Shown here: positions 31,663-40,698 of the stretch, in pieces
Layout of the letters: the number at the start of each line of letters is the position of its first letter
Position numbering within the stretch: the first letter of the stretch is position 1
Assembly: GCA_026003895.1 (NCBI GenBank)
Contig: BPIC01000002.1
Coordinates: 558,001-622,000 of the forward strand
Length of the DNA stretch: 64,000 bases
Reading direction: 5' to 3'
DNA from: Dehalococcoidia bacterium
GTDB lineage: Bacteria; Chloroflexota; Dehalococcoidia; SpSt-223
Program-made: the position numbers and the translations under genes
The notes under the pieces: model-generated
What the model was told of the DNA's origin: nothing
What the model saw: the letters and a program-made list of their open reading frames with translations, nothing else
Database searches by the model: none

Positions 31663-32670
31663 ATGGACCCCCGGTCCGCCATCCAAAACAACTCCCCACG
31701 CTGGATGGACTCCATCCCAGGGTACCAAGGGTACAAGCGCAAGGAGGTGCGGCGCGAAGCCGACCGTGCCCTCCGCATGCATCTGGCCGGCAAATTGGAA
31801 GCACAGCAGCGGCGCCTGGACGAAGCAAAACTGAAGCTGCTCGAAGGCGGCGGACTTGCTCGAATCGGGGCGTTCGAGCGTGCCTCGACCAAACTCCGCA
31901 CCCTCATCGACACCATCAAGACAGCGTCCTACGGCTACGCCGGCCTCTTCGATTCCGATGCGATTCGCGAGCCGCAACTGGACGCCCTCTACGAGTTCGA
32001 CCGCGCCCTCGACTCCGAGGTCGACGCCCTCGGCGCCAAAATCGAAGCCGTCCGCGCTGCTGTGCTTGCCCAAGCTGATCCCACTGCGGACCTCGACACC
32101 GTGATGAGTGAGACCGATGCACTGCTCGCTCGGGTTGAAATGCGCCGAGAAGCAATCCTTTCTGGCGCAATCCCAGCGGAACTTTCACCGCGGAGCGTGC
32201 TCGAGACACAAGAGGTCGCTCGCCCCGAGTTTCTTGCACTTCGCAACCTGCGGATCAACGACGCTGTCAGCGTGGCCGGGGTCAATGCCGTGGTTTCCGC
32301 TCGCGAACAGGCGACCGTCAACGGCACGACGTACCATCTCTTTCGGCTCGACTCCGGCGCTCGCGCTCGCTGGCTGTGGGTCGGCCCGACCGAGCGAGAC
32401 ATTGCCCTGTTGGATCCCCACTCACCTCGCGCCGATCTTTTCAAGGACGAACAGATCGTCCTCGAGAATGACACGCTGCGCCTCGCGAACCGCGGCTACG
32501 GCAGCGTTAACCTCGACGGCCCGAGCGGTACACGCCGCGATGTTCCTGCTCAGATCGCCCTCTTCCGGTCCGACCTCCAAGTGCTGTGGGCGGAGCGGCT
32601 CGGACCGGAGACCCTTGCCTTCCTCGGCATCACGACCGACCTTGCCACCATTCAGCAATTTCGGCGCTGA
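31663..32670 (+). CDS. Hypothetical protein upstream of an SPFH protein
   Basis: 335 aa, start supported by GGAGG seven bases upstream. The first 170 residues are helical and highly charged, likely coiled coil (RREADRALRMHLAGKLEAQQ; KIEAVRAAVLAQADP). The second half has strands around TTYHLFRLDSGARARWLWVG, suggesting a small beta domain. No signal peptide. No family is recognised with confidence. It precedes the SPFH/zinc-ribbon gene by 78 bases on the same strand, so a joint role, for example at membranes under stress, is possible. Confidence 0.75.
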   Translation: MDPRSAIQNNSPRWMDSIPGYQGYKRKEVRREADRALRMHLAGKLEAQQRRLDEAKLKLLEGGGLARIGAFERASTKLRTLIDTIKTASYGYAGLFDSDAIREPQLDALYEFDRALDSEVDALGAKIEAVRAAVLAQADPTADLDTVMSETDALLARVEMRREAILSGAIPAELSPRSVLETQEVARPEFLALRNLRINDAVSVAGVNAVVSAREQATVNGTTYHLFRLDSGARARWLWVGPTERDIALLDPHSPRADLFKDEQIVLENDTLRLANRGYGSVNLDGPSGTRRDVPAQIALFRSDLQVLWAERLGPETLAFLGITTDLATIQQFRR

Positions 32671-32748
32671 GCCTGCTCGCGCCGCCTCCTGATCAAATCA
32701 GGCATACTAAGAGCGTCGTCGGCCCGCGTCGGCGACTGGAGGCACAAC

Positions 32749-33813
32749 GTGGCCATTCTCGACGTCATCGAATTTGTCGACCCAACCGGTCAAGAGATCG
32801 TTCGCCGTGTGCCAGAAGTCGGCAGCGGCGAGTTCCGTCTCGGTTCGCAGCTGATCGTCCGCGAAAATCAAGCCGCTATCTTCTTCCGCGACGGGAAGGC
32901 GCTTGACTCGTTCGGGCCCGGCCGGCACACGCTCAGTACGAACAATATTCCCATCCTTGCCAACCTCCTCGCGATTCCGTTCGGGGGAAAATCACCCTTC
33001 CGAGCCGAGGTCTATTTCGTTAGCCTGCGCGAGTTCGTCGATCAGAAATGGGGAACGCCGGAGCCGATTCCTTATCGGGACGCGGAATTGGGCATGGTTC
33101 GGCTGCGTGCCTTCGGCTCCTACGCGATGGCCGTTAGCAACCCCATGCTCTTCGTGAATAAGGTGGTCGGCGGACAGGGGATCTACACCACTCCCGCAGT
33201 CACGAACTACCTGCGGGGGATCATCGTCTCGAGCCTTACCGACTTGCTCGGCGAAAACATGAAGTCGATCTTCGATCTGCCGGGCCTCTACGATGAAATC
33301 GCCGCCGGGACTCGCGCCCGCGTCCAAGACGCCTTCGCGGCGCTTGGACTCGAGCTGCGGGCGCTCAATGTGCAGGCAATCACGCCGCCCGAAGACGTCC
33401 AGAAGGCGATCGATCAGCGCTCGGGCATGGGCGCGATCGGGCTCTCCAATATGAACACATACTTGCAATATCAGGCCGCCCAGGCGATGCGTGAAGCAGC
33501 GCAGAACCAAGGTGCGGCCGGAGCCGGAGCGGCGGAAGGTCTTGGGATCGGCGCTGGTCTTGGCATGGGCGCGGCGATGGCCGGCATGATCAATCAAGCG
33601 ATGCGGCCGAGCGAGGCCCCGGCCCAGCCTGCTGCGGCCGCACCCGCGACGATGGCCTGCCCCAACTGCCGGTCACAGATCCCCGTCAACGCAAAATTCT
33701 GCCCCGAATGCGGCACGAAGCTTGGTGGGCCGGCGCGCTGTCCACAATGTAATGCCGACGTCGCACCGGGCGCTAAATTCTGTGCCGAATGCGGGGCGCG
33801 ACTCGCCTCGTGA
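32749..33813 (+). CDS. SPFH domain protein with C-terminal double zinc ribbon
   Basis: 354 aa from GTG 32749, preceded by GGAGG. The N-terminal 240 residues resemble the SPFH proteins annotated as virion core protein-like: GSQLIVRENQAAIFFRDGKA, FGPGRHTLST, LRAFGSYAMAVSNP. A Gly/Ala-rich linker (about 255-295) leads to two CxxC pairs per ribbon: CPNC with CPEC, and CPQC with CAEC. SPFH proteins oligomerise at membranes; zinc ribbons often bind partners. It overlaps the next membrane protein gene by one base (TGATG). Confidence 0.87.
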   Translation: MAILDVIEFVDPTGQEIVRRVPEVGSGEFRLGSQLIVRENQAAIFFRDGKALDSFGPGRHTLSTNNIPILANLLAIPFGGKSPFRAEVYFVSLREFVDQKWGTPEPIPYRDAELGMVRLRAFGSYAMAVSNPMLFVNKVVGGQGIYTTPAVTNYLRGIIVSSLTDLLGENMKSIFDLPGLYDEIAAGTRARVQDAFAALGLELRALNVQAITPPEDVQKAIDQRSGMGAIGLSNMNTYLQYQAAQAMREAAQNQGAAGAGAAEGLGIGAGLGMGAAMAGMINQAMRPSEAPAQPAAAAPATMACPNCRSQIPVNAKFCPECGTKLGGPARCPQCNADVAPGAKFCAECGARLAS

Positions 33814-34178
33814 TGCAGGTGTCGTCCGCCGGCCCGTCTGCCCCCGAGCACCGACTCGGCTTGGCCTGGGCCGGCGCGGTAGTGGCAACCGTGCTTTCGG
33901 CGGTTCTCCTCGAGCAACTGGCGTTGAATGGGCTGCTCCTGATCCAAGGGATCATTCATGGGTTGCCCTACCGAATCAGTTACAGCGTCGCATTGATCGT
34001 GGTGTTCGGCGTTGCCTTCATCGGTCCGGCGACAGTGGCGCGGCTGCTCTGGAGCTGGCTCTACCGCCGCGCCGACCCGATGACGGTGACCGCGGTGTTG
34101 CTCCTCCACATCTTGCTCTTCGCCGCGATCTGGCCGGCGATGCTGGCGAAGGAGATCGGCGACATCCTCGGCCGCTGA
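33813..34178 (+). CDS. Membrane protein, unknown
   Basis: 121 aa from ATG 33813, coupled to the SPFH gene. Three hydrophobic segments: about 16-40 (GLAWAGAVVATVLSAVLLEQ), 58-76 (ISYSVALIVVFGVAFIGPA) and 94-112 (VTAVLLLHILLFAAIWPAM). No known family. Co-translation with the SPFH protein hints at a membrane partner. Confidence 0.7.
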   Translation: MQVSSAGPSAPEHRLGLAWAGAVVATVLSAVLLEQLALNGLLLIQGIIHGLPYRISYSVALIVVFGVAFIGPATVARLLWSWLYRRADPMTVTAVLLLHILLFAAIWPAMLAKEIGDILGR

Positions 34179-34179
34179 G

Positions 34180-35262
34180 GTGACCCTCGTCAACCGGCGT
34201 CGTGCTGCGACGGTCCTATCGCGGTCTGGAATCGACGCGCTGGTGGCGACTACCCCGCCAAACGTCCGGTACCTTCTGGACTGGCGGCCTCCAGCGCTGG
34301 GCCGCGAGCCACGGCCGGGACGCCATTGGGCGATTTTGCCGGCGGATCCCTCCAAGCCGCTCGGGGTAGTCCTCGCCGAAACCGATCTCGTCGACCTACC
34401 TGCCGATCGCCTCGTCGGTCTCGAGGTGCGCCCTGGCGGCCCCGGCGCCGCTCCTCTCGACGAGGTGTTGGACGCCCTTGGCCTCGCGGGCGGCCGGATT
34501 GCCCTCGATGATCCGGTGGCAGCGCTCGCTCTCGAGGCTGATGGGGTGTACATTGCCCAGCCGACCGGCGCAGATCTCTTCCGACGGGTTCGTGCCGTCA
34601 AGACCGCCGACGAGATCGAACGCCTTCGGGCCGCTGCCGAAGCGAACGCCGTCGCTTTGCGTGCCGCGCTTGTCGTGGCCGAGCCTCTCCGCCCATGGCG
34701 CGATGTCGAAGACGCGTGGCGACGCGAGTTTGCGTCGTCTGGCGCCGAAACGGTCGTCTGGGACTCATACTTGGCCGACGCCTACAACCCGCCGAGCCGG
34801 CCGCTCGGACGGCACGACCCGATCGGCCTGCTCACCGCGGGGGCGCTCAACGGCTATTGGAGCGAGCTTGGCCGCGTGGCGCTCGTCGGCGATATCCTCC
34901 CCAAGCCCGAGAAGTACGCGCGTGCGCTCGCTCACGCCTTTGATCTAGTTCTTCCGACCCTCCAGCCCGGTACGGCGATCGAGGACCTCGCTCCGGTGGT
35001 CGCGCGAGCCTGCGATGAAGCCGGCCTGCCGGATCAGCCTTGGCCGCCACTCCGTGGAATCGGCATCGAACGCGCGGAATTGCCAGCGGTTGGCGTGCCG
35101 TGGGAAAACGTTCTCGAGCCCGGCAACGTGGTCGTGCTCAGCTTCGCTTACCGCGAGCCCGGCTGGGCGGTCCTCACTCTCGCCGAGCCCGTTCTGATTA
35201 CCGCCACAGCGCCTCGGCGACTGTCCCCCCTCTCGCTCGACCTCCTCGTCACGCGGGGATAG
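34180..35262 (+). CDS. M24 (creatinase/Xaa-Pro peptidase-like) family protein lacking metal ligands
   Basis: 360 aa from GTG 34180, one base after the previous stop. It has a creatinase-type N-terminal domain (LSRSGIDALVATTPPNVRYL) and a pita-bread C-terminal domain starting at VRAVKTADEIERLRAAAEAN. In active M24 peptidases the metals are bound by two Asp, one His and two Glu. Here SDxTR is YWSELGR and the GHGIG histidine is replaced in LRGIGIERAELP, while only the last Glu region remains. It may act without metal, as creatinase does, or be non-catalytic. Function unknown. Confidence 0.8.
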   Translation: MTLVNRRRAATVLSRSGIDALVATTPPNVRYLLDWRPPALGREPRPGRHWAILPADPSKPLGVVLAETDLVDLPADRLVGLEVRPGGPGAAPLDEVLDALGLAGGRIALDDPVAALALEADGVYIAQPTGADLFRRVRAVKTADEIERLRAAAEANAVALRAALVVAEPLRPWRDVEDAWRREFASSGAETVVWDSYLADAYNPPSRPLGRHDPIGLLTAGALNGYWSELGRVALVGDILPKPEKYARALAHAFDLVLPTLQPGTAIEDLAPVVARACDEAGLPDQPWPPLRGIGIERAELPAVGVPWENVLEPGNVVVLSFAYREPGWAVLTLAEPVLITATAPRRLSPLSLDLLVTRG

Positions 35263-35286
35263 GCGGTCGTCCGTCCTTAGCGCAAG

Positions 35287-36549
35287 TTGATCCGGCAGGC
35301 AGCCGTTTGTCAGAATAGCGGCGCACCGAGCGAGCGCCTTGCTTGCCGGCTGTCACGGAGGTGGATCGTCGCGCTCACCCCGGTCGTTCCCCGCCGGACC
35401 GATCGTCAGCTCACGGTCTCGGTCAGTCCTCGGTTTCTCGGACACGCGCTGGTCATCGTCGTCGTCGGCCTCGTCGCGGCCTTTGCGGGGCCGCGCCGGG
35501 CGGAGGTCGAGGCGGCGACCGTCGGTTGGACATTCGAGCCGTTTAGCCGCTCGCAGCGCGCCGCTGCCGGCAGCGACTGGCTGCGCAACCGCGCCGGGCC
35601 GACGTTCGAAGAGCAAATCGCGCCGCCGGTGGTCGCCCAAGCGCCCGCCGCGCCGAACGCTCGAGGCGCTTCCGCGCCGCCGGTTCCGACGGCGCCCGTC
35701 AAGCCGCAAGTCCAAACGTACGTCGTCCGCGTCGGCGACACGCTCTCGGGCATCGCTCGCGCTTTCGGGGTGACTACCGAAACTCTGCTCTGGGCGAATA
35801 AGCTCAACGACGCCGATTTCCTCTCGCCCGGTGACGAAGTCCGTGTTCCGCCCGGCATCGGCGTCCTCCACACCGTCCAACCGGGCGAGACCTTGCAGGG
35901 AATTGCATCGCGTTACGGCGTCTCCCCCGATGCGATAACGTCCCACGCCTTCAACGCGCCGGAGGGCGGGATAGTTGTGCGTGCCGGCCGGGAACTGTTT
36001 ATTCCGGGGGGCTCGCTGCCGCGGCCGACGCCGGCGCCAGTTGCCCAGCGGCAGCCTCCCGCGCCCCCTGCCGCGGCTGCTCCTGCCGCGCCGGTTGCCC
36101 CGACTCCGGTGTCTGTTCCCGCGGCCCAGCCGGCGCCCGCGGCGGGGCGATCGGAGGCGTCCGTTCCGGCCGCGGGGACCGGCAGCGGGACGCGCCTTGG
36201 CTATCCCACTGCTGGTCAACTTGTGCAGGGCTTTTCGGGGGGACACCGCGGCATCGACATCATTGCCCCCTATGGCAATCCGGTGTTTGCTGCCGGTAAC
36301 GGCGTCGTTGTGTTGGCGGCGATGGGCTACAACGGCGGCTTCGGCAACATGGTTGAAATCGACCATGGTGGGGGCATCATCTCGCGCTACGCGCATCTGA
36401 GCGCTATTCACGTGTCGCCGGGCGCTCGGGTGACCAAAGGCCAGACCATCGGGCTGATCGGCACCTCCGGCATCGCGACTGCGCCCCACGTTCACTTTGA
36501 AGTGCTCAACAACGGCGTCCGATCCGACCCGATGGCCTACCTGCGGTGA
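35287..36549 (+). CDS. LysM domain M23 peptidoglycan endopeptidase
   Basis: 420 aa using TTG 35287, the only in-frame start that includes the N-terminal membrane segment (LGHALVIVVVGLVAAFAG, about 50-67); no good ribosome binding site is seen. Two LysM domains follow (YVVRVGDTLSGIARAFGV and LHTVQPGETLQGIASRYGV), each about 45 residues, then a Pro/Ala-rich linker of 80 residues. The C-terminal LytM/M23 domain has HRGIDI and HVHFE, the zinc ligands. It would cut cross-links of cell-wall peptide outside the membrane or serve as a NlpD/EnvC-like activator. Confidence 0.9.
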   Translation: MIRQAAVCQNSGAPSERLACRLSRRWIVALTPVVPRRTDRQLTVSVSPRFLGHALVIVVVGLVAAFAGPRRAEVEAATVGWTFEPFSRSQRAAAGSDWLRNRAGPTFEEQIAPPVVAQAPAAPNARGASAPPVPTAPVKPQVQTYVVRVGDTLSGIARAFGVTTETLLWANKLNDADFLSPGDEVRVPPGIGVLHTVQPGETLQGIASRYGVSPDAITSHAFNAPEGGIVVRAGRELFIPGGSLPRPTPAPVAQRQPPAPPAAAAPAAPVAPTPVSVPAAQPAPAAGRSEASVPAAGTGSGTRLGYPTAGQLVQGFSGGHRGIDIIAPYGNPVFAAGNGVVVLAAMGYNGGFGNMVEIDHGGGIISRYAHLSAIHVSPGARVTKGQTIGLIGTSGIATAPHVHFEVLNNGVRSDPMAYLR

Positions 36550-37178
36550 CGAGCGACCTCTATCACCTCGTTCAGCAGCCGGCTCGCCCCCTCAGGCGTC
36601 CACCCGGCATGCTGGTTCTCCACGGCTGGGGCGCCGATGAGCAGGACCTTCTTGGCCTTGCTCCACTCCTCGACGACCGATTGCTCGTTGTTAGCCCGCG
36701 TGCGCCGTTGCGGCTCGACTATGGTTACGGCTGGTATCGCTTCTCTGCCGAGAGCGGCGCTGACGCCGCTGGGTTCGACGAGGCGCTCGCTCGGCTTGCC
36801 GATTTTGCCGACTCCCTCCCGTCACGCTACGGGATCGATCCCGAACATCTTTTCGTGCTTGGGTTCAGTCAAGGCGCGGTGATGGGGACAGCGCTCTCGC
36901 TCGCACGCCCAAAGCTATTCTGCGGCGCGATCTTGCTCAGCGGCCGCTTTCCGACCGCAGCGGTCGAGGGCCGGGTGGACGGCTTTCCCGTCTTTCTCGG
37001 TCACGGTCGAGCCGATCCACTGATTCCTGTGCGTGAGGCATTGGCAATGGAGCGAATCCTTCGCGAGCGCGGCGCCGACGTTACCGTGCGACTGTATGAC
37101 TACGGACACGAGATCACGGTCGAGACGCTGCAGGACGTGAACGGTTGGCTCGCGCCGTTGCTACCAGATGCCGGGTAG
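36546..37178 (+). CDS. Phospholipase/carboxylesterase family alpha/beta hydrolase
   Basis: 210 aa from GTG 36546, overlapping the M23 stop. The oxyanion segment is VLHGWGADEQD, the nucleophile Ser lies in GFSQG, and Asp (HGRADPLIPV) and His (YGHEI) complete the triad. Length and order match small cytosolic carboxylesterases of the YpfH/EstB type. Substrate unknown. Its last 18 bases overlap the end of the convergent methyltransferase gene. Confidence 0.9.
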   Translation: MTSDLYHLVQQPARPLRRPPGMLVLHGWGADEQDLLGLAPLLDDRLLVVSPRAPLRLDYGYGWYRFSAESGADAAGFDEALARLADFADSLPSRYGIDPEHLFVLGFSQGAVMGTALSLARPKLFCGAILLSGRFPTAAVEGRVDGFPVFLGHGRADPLIPVREALAMERILRERGADVTVRLYDYGHEITVETLQDVNGWLAPLLPDAG

Positions 37179-37625
37179 CATTCGTCGGACGCGTGCCTGG
37201 TAGCTTGGATAGTCGGGATAGCGCTCGACAAGCCAAGCCTCCTCCACATCAGACTTGGCGGCAAAGAACCCTAACAGGGCAAACGACAAGAGCAGCCGGC
37301 CCAGTGACCCGGTGATCAGAGCGAACCCGAGCGAAGCCATCACAATTCCGCCATAAATCGGATGGCGGACACAGCCGTAGATCCCCTCGGTGACGAGAGC
37401 GCCGTCCTGGTTTGGCACGGGGAATGGCGACAGCGCCTTGCCGAGGCCACGGATGCCATAGCCCACAAAAATCAGCCCGGTGAGCAACAGGGGCGCCCCG
37501 ATCAACGCGCCGATCACCCGAAGGGGCCACCCCCACGTTCCGAGCCGCGGCGCGAGCAGGTACGCGAGAAACAGCAGCCCTTGCGCGACGACCCAAGCTT
37601 CTCCGCGACCGCTCATGCTGGGCAT
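37161..37625 (-). CDS. Isoprenylcysteine carboxyl methyltransferase-like membrane protein
   Basis: 154 aa; ATG at 37625 and 37616 are alternative starts. Three to four hydrophobic segments are followed by GIYGCVRHPIYGGIVMASLGFAL, the S-adenosylmethionine-binding RHP-x-Y-x-G region of ICMT/PEMT-type methyltransferases, and by DVEEAWLVERYPDYPSYQ, the terminal E-x2-L-x2-xF/YxxY segment. These proteins methylate small hydrophobic or lipid substrates in the membrane. The substrate is unknown. Confidence 0.82.
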   Translation of the reverse strand: MPSMSGRGEAWVVAQGLLFLAYLLAPRLGTWGWPLRVIGALIGAPLLLTGLIFVGYGIRGLGKALSPFPVPNQDGALVTEGIYGCVRHPIYGGIVMASLGFALITGSLGRLLLSFALLGFFAAKSDVEEAWLVERYPDYPSYQARVRRMLPGIW

Positions 37626-37639
37626 TCTAGCTCAGCCCA

Positions 37640-39724
37640 TCAGCCTGCGCGGCCGAGCGCGGCGCGCGCGGCGCGTCGCGTTGCCAGCGGGATGTCTGGT
37701 CGGAGCGCCAAGCGGCGAATGCCGGCTCGCGCCAACTTGCGGATCCGAGCGTCCGGGTCTTCCAACGCCGCAAGCAGCATCGGCATGACCTCGGGCGAGG
37801 GGGCACGTACCACCGCCGCGAGTTCCGCTCGCGGGTTCGGCCGCGATTCTCGTACCTCGCGAATTCGGGGTGCAGCCGACGCAGCCGGCTCAGGGCGTTC
37901 GGTGAGTCGCGTCCGACCAAGCGCCGTTAGCCGGAGTCGTGGTCGCACCGTCTCGTCCTTGTCGAGGAGACCGGCAAGCACGAGCCCATCGATTAGGGTG
38001 TGCACGTCAGCCTCACGCATCCCCGCCAGTGCCCCGAATTGCGGAAGCGCTGCTAGCGCTTGATCGGCGGTCTTGGGCAGCCGTCCCCGCAGGATATTGC
38101 TGACCCCTTGGCGACCGTAGGCGCCGTCAAGCACGTTCACCAGTTGGAGCACAGCAGCAACCTGCTGTGCTTCCTCGAGCGGTTGGGCGCTAAGCTGGAT
38201 CGAGCGAGCTACCCGCTTTGGCCGGGCAGCGAGAACGAGCTCTGGCCGGATTGCAGGCTCACCCGCCGGATCGCAGCGGTCGCAGCAGCCCTCGATGACC
38301 GCGGGCGGCGTTCGATCGCCGAAATAGCGCAGCCACCAAGCGCGACGGCATCCGGTCGACTTCGCGTACTCCCACATCTTCCAGAGCAGGCTCAACCGGC
38401 GCCGCCGACGCCGCTCGGCGTCGATCGTCACCGGGAGCCAACGGCGCGGCTCGGGTTCCGATCGCACGGTCTCGAAGCTCATTTTGCCGAGCTCGTCGGG
38501 TCCACGAACCAACGCGCCTCCTCGTTCCAAACCGGCTACCGCCAAACGGACGAGCAGCTCGCTCACCCCGAGCTCGGCGGCGATCTGCTCTGGGTCGACG
38601 AGGACTCGCCCGCGGCCACTGCGGCGAATGACGCGCAGGACCTCCAGCATTGCCGCCGCATCCGGCACATCCCGCTGCACGAGAAACCGCTGGATGCCGA
38701 TATCGACCGGCGCGAACAGCAAAATGCAGCGAGACGGCCGGCCATCGCGGCCAGCACGACCTGCCTCTTGAAAGTACGCCTCCGGCGTTGCCGGCATGGC
38801 AAAGTGGACGACGAAACGCACGTCCGGCTTGTCGATGCCCAATCCGAAGGCGTTCGTCGCCACAACGATTCGCCGTTCGCCCAGCAGGAACTGCTCTTGG
38901 GCAATTGCCCGCTCTTTCGGCGTCAAGCCGGCGTGATAAAGCGCCACCGACTCGCCCGCCGCGGCCAAGCCACCCGCGAGGTCCTCGGCGTCGCGGCGGG
39001 TCCCGGTGTAGAGGATGCCGCTTCCTTCGAGCTGCGCCACGAGCTGCCGCAAGGTCCCGATCTTCTCCGTCTTCCGCGGAACGGTCAGCACGCTGAAACG
39101 CAAATTTGGCCGGTCGAGCGGCGCGACGATCACCGCGGGGTGCATCATCCCGAGCTGGCGTTGGATATCGGCTCGCACCGTAGGAGTTGCCGTCGCGGTT
39201 AGCGCCAAGATTGGCGGCCGACCGACCTCGTCGGCAAAGGCGCGGATCGCCAAATAGTCTGGACGAAAGTCGTGGCCCCACTCCGAGACGCAGTGCGCCT
39301 CGTCAACGACGATTCGATCAATCTGCATCCGTGCTGCCGCATCTAGGAAGGAAGGTGAACGGAGACGCTCGGGGGCAACGTAGAGCAGACGGACCGTGCC
39401 TGCAACGGCCCGCTCCAGCCGTTTGCGCGCCTGGTCGCTGCGCACCGTGCTGTTCAGAAAGGTGGCCGCTCCCGGCATGCGCTGCGTCAACCGGTCTACT
39501 TGATCCTTCATCAGCGCAATGAGGGGTGAGATGACGAGCGTCACGCCCTCGCCAAGCAGCGCCGGCAGCTGAAAGGTGAGGGACTTGCCGCCCCCGGTCG
39601 GCATGATCGCCAGCACATCGCGGCCTGCGAGGGTCGCTTCGATGATTTCGCGTTGGCCCGGGCGGAACGCCGGGTAACCGAACCGTTCGGCGAGCGCGGT
39701 GTCCAGCGAGGAGACGGGCCCCAT
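37640..39724 (-). CDS. recQ: ATP-dependent DNA helicase RecQ family, with HEAT-like tail
   Basis: 694 aa from ATG 39724. The helicase core has motif I MPTGGGKSLTFQLP, motif II VDEAHCVSEWGHDFRPDY and motif VI QEAGRAGRDG, in standard RecQ order (residues about 10-340). The RecQ zinc-binding region is recognisable around CRRAWWLRYFGDR and EGCCDRCDP. After a winged-helix part, the last 90 residues carry HEAT-like repeats (MPMLLAALEDPDARIRKLAR) in place of an HRDC domain. It unwinds DNA 3' to 5' in repair. MOSC lies just upstream on the same strand. Confidence 0.92.
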   Translation of the reverse strand: MGPVSSLDTALAERFGYPAFRPGQREIIEATLAGRDVLAIMPTGGGKSLTFQLPALLGEGVTLVISPLIALMKDQVDRLTQRMPGAATFLNSTVRSDQARKRLERAVAGTVRLLYVAPERLRSPSFLDAAARMQIDRIVVDEAHCVSEWGHDFRPDYLAIRAFADEVGRPPILALTATATPTVRADIQRQLGMMHPAVIVAPLDRPNLRFSVLTVPRKTEKIGTLRQLVAQLEGSGILYTGTRRDAEDLAGGLAAAGESVALYHAGLTPKERAIAQEQFLLGERRIVVATNAFGLGIDKPDVRFVVHFAMPATPEAYFQEAGRAGRDGRPSRCILLFAPVDIGIQRFLVQRDVPDAAAMLEVLRVIRRSGRGRVLVDPEQIAAELGVSELLVRLAVAGLERGGALVRGPDELGKMSFETVRSEPEPRRWLPVTIDAERRRRRRLSLLWKMWEYAKSTGCRRAWWLRYFGDRTPPAVIEGCCDRCDPAGEPAIRPELVLAARPKRVARSIQLSAQPLEEAQQVAAVLQLVNVLDGAYGRQGVSNILRGRLPKTADQALAALPQFGALAGMREADVHTLIDGLVLAGLLDKDETVRPRLRLTALGRTRLTERPEPAASAAPRIREVRESRPNPRAELAAVVRAPSPEVMPMLLAALEDPDARIRKLARAGIRRLALRPDIPLATRRAARAALGRAG

Positions 39725-39762
39725 AGGCAAACAGTAGCACGTCGAGGCGGGTGGGCACCGCC

Positions 39763-40563
39763 TTAGTCGACGAGTGTCACGGCATCGCCGACCCGAATCG
39801 TGCCGAGGCCGCCGTGAATGAGGTACTGCCCAAATAGCATCTTCTTCGCCGACGTCATTCGATAGCCGGCGAGCGTCCGGAGCGGCTCTTTGCCTTGGCT
39901 GGCGCTCTCTTGGTCGACTTGGGTGATCGCGCAGCGCGAACAGGCTTTCACTACGTCGTAGACGAGGTCGCCGATTTTCAGCCGGCGCCAGCCGTCCTCG
40001 GCGTAGGCGTCCGCGCCGGCGACGACGATGTTCGGCCGAAAACGGTTCACCGGCAGGGGAGCGCCCATTCGCACGTTCAGGTCGTCAAGCGATGCTTGGT
40101 TGACGAGCAGGAACGGAAAGCCGTCCCCGAAATGGACTTGGTCGCTCGGCTGCCGGGCATACGCCGGATCCACAGGACGAACTACCCCGTCGGCCAGCCG
40201 CACGAGCCGCGCTGGAACTCCCAGCAGGTGGGTGAGCCACGAGGCGACGTCGTCACCTTGGTCGACCGCAAGGCAGCGGTCGTCCCACACCTGCACCTCG
40301 CGGTCGCCCGAACCACCCCGGATGGCGATAGTCACGTCCGGCGCGCTGGGCGCACGGAGGGTCAGCCGACCGTCGTTTACCTCGGGAACGATCTGGCAAA
40401 GACGCGGAATCTCGCGCTGCGTGAGAAAGACGCCAGCGTGGTCGACGACCATGAACTGACGGTCGCCAGCGATGCCCCGTTCGTCGATCGCCGCCTCGGC
40501 TAATGACTCGCCGCGGCACGACTTCAAGGGATAGCGGTACAGCTCGGTCACGTGAATGGGCAT
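39763..40563 (-). CDS. MOSC domain protein
   Basis: 266 aa from ATG 40563, preceded by a purine-rich GGGGGAGAAAG. It has the MOSC N-terminal beta barrel (HVTELYRYPLKSCRGESL) and the MOSC domain with the key Cys in VKACSRCAITQVD and the PNIVVAGADAYAEDGW segment. Relatives (YcbX, mARC, YiiM) bind molybdenum cofactor and reduce N-hydroxylated compounds. No ferredoxin domain is attached, so an external electron donor would be needed. It is divergent from the HTH gene. Confidence 0.9.
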   Translation of the reverse strand: MPIHVTELYRYPLKSCRGESLAEAAIDERGIAGDRQFMVVDHAGVFLTQREIPRLCQIVPEVNDGRLTLRAPSAPDVTIAIRGGSGDREVQVWDDRCLAVDQGDDVASWLTHLLGVPARLVRLADGVVRPVDPAYARQPSDQVHFGDGFPFLLVNQASLDDLNVRMGAPLPVNRFRPNIVVAGADAYAEDGWRRLKIGDLVYDVVKACSRCAITQVDQESASQGKEPLRTLAGYRMTSAKKMLFGQYLIHGGLGTIRVGDAVTLVD

Positions 40564-40698
40564 CTTTCTCCCCCGGGAACGTTGCCGAGAGAATAGCCGA
40601 CGCCCCGAACGAAGAAAGCCGCCACCCCTTGACAAGGGAAGAGCAGGCCAACGATACTCCAGCACCCCGCTGAGAATTACTAAGATTCTGGGGCGACG

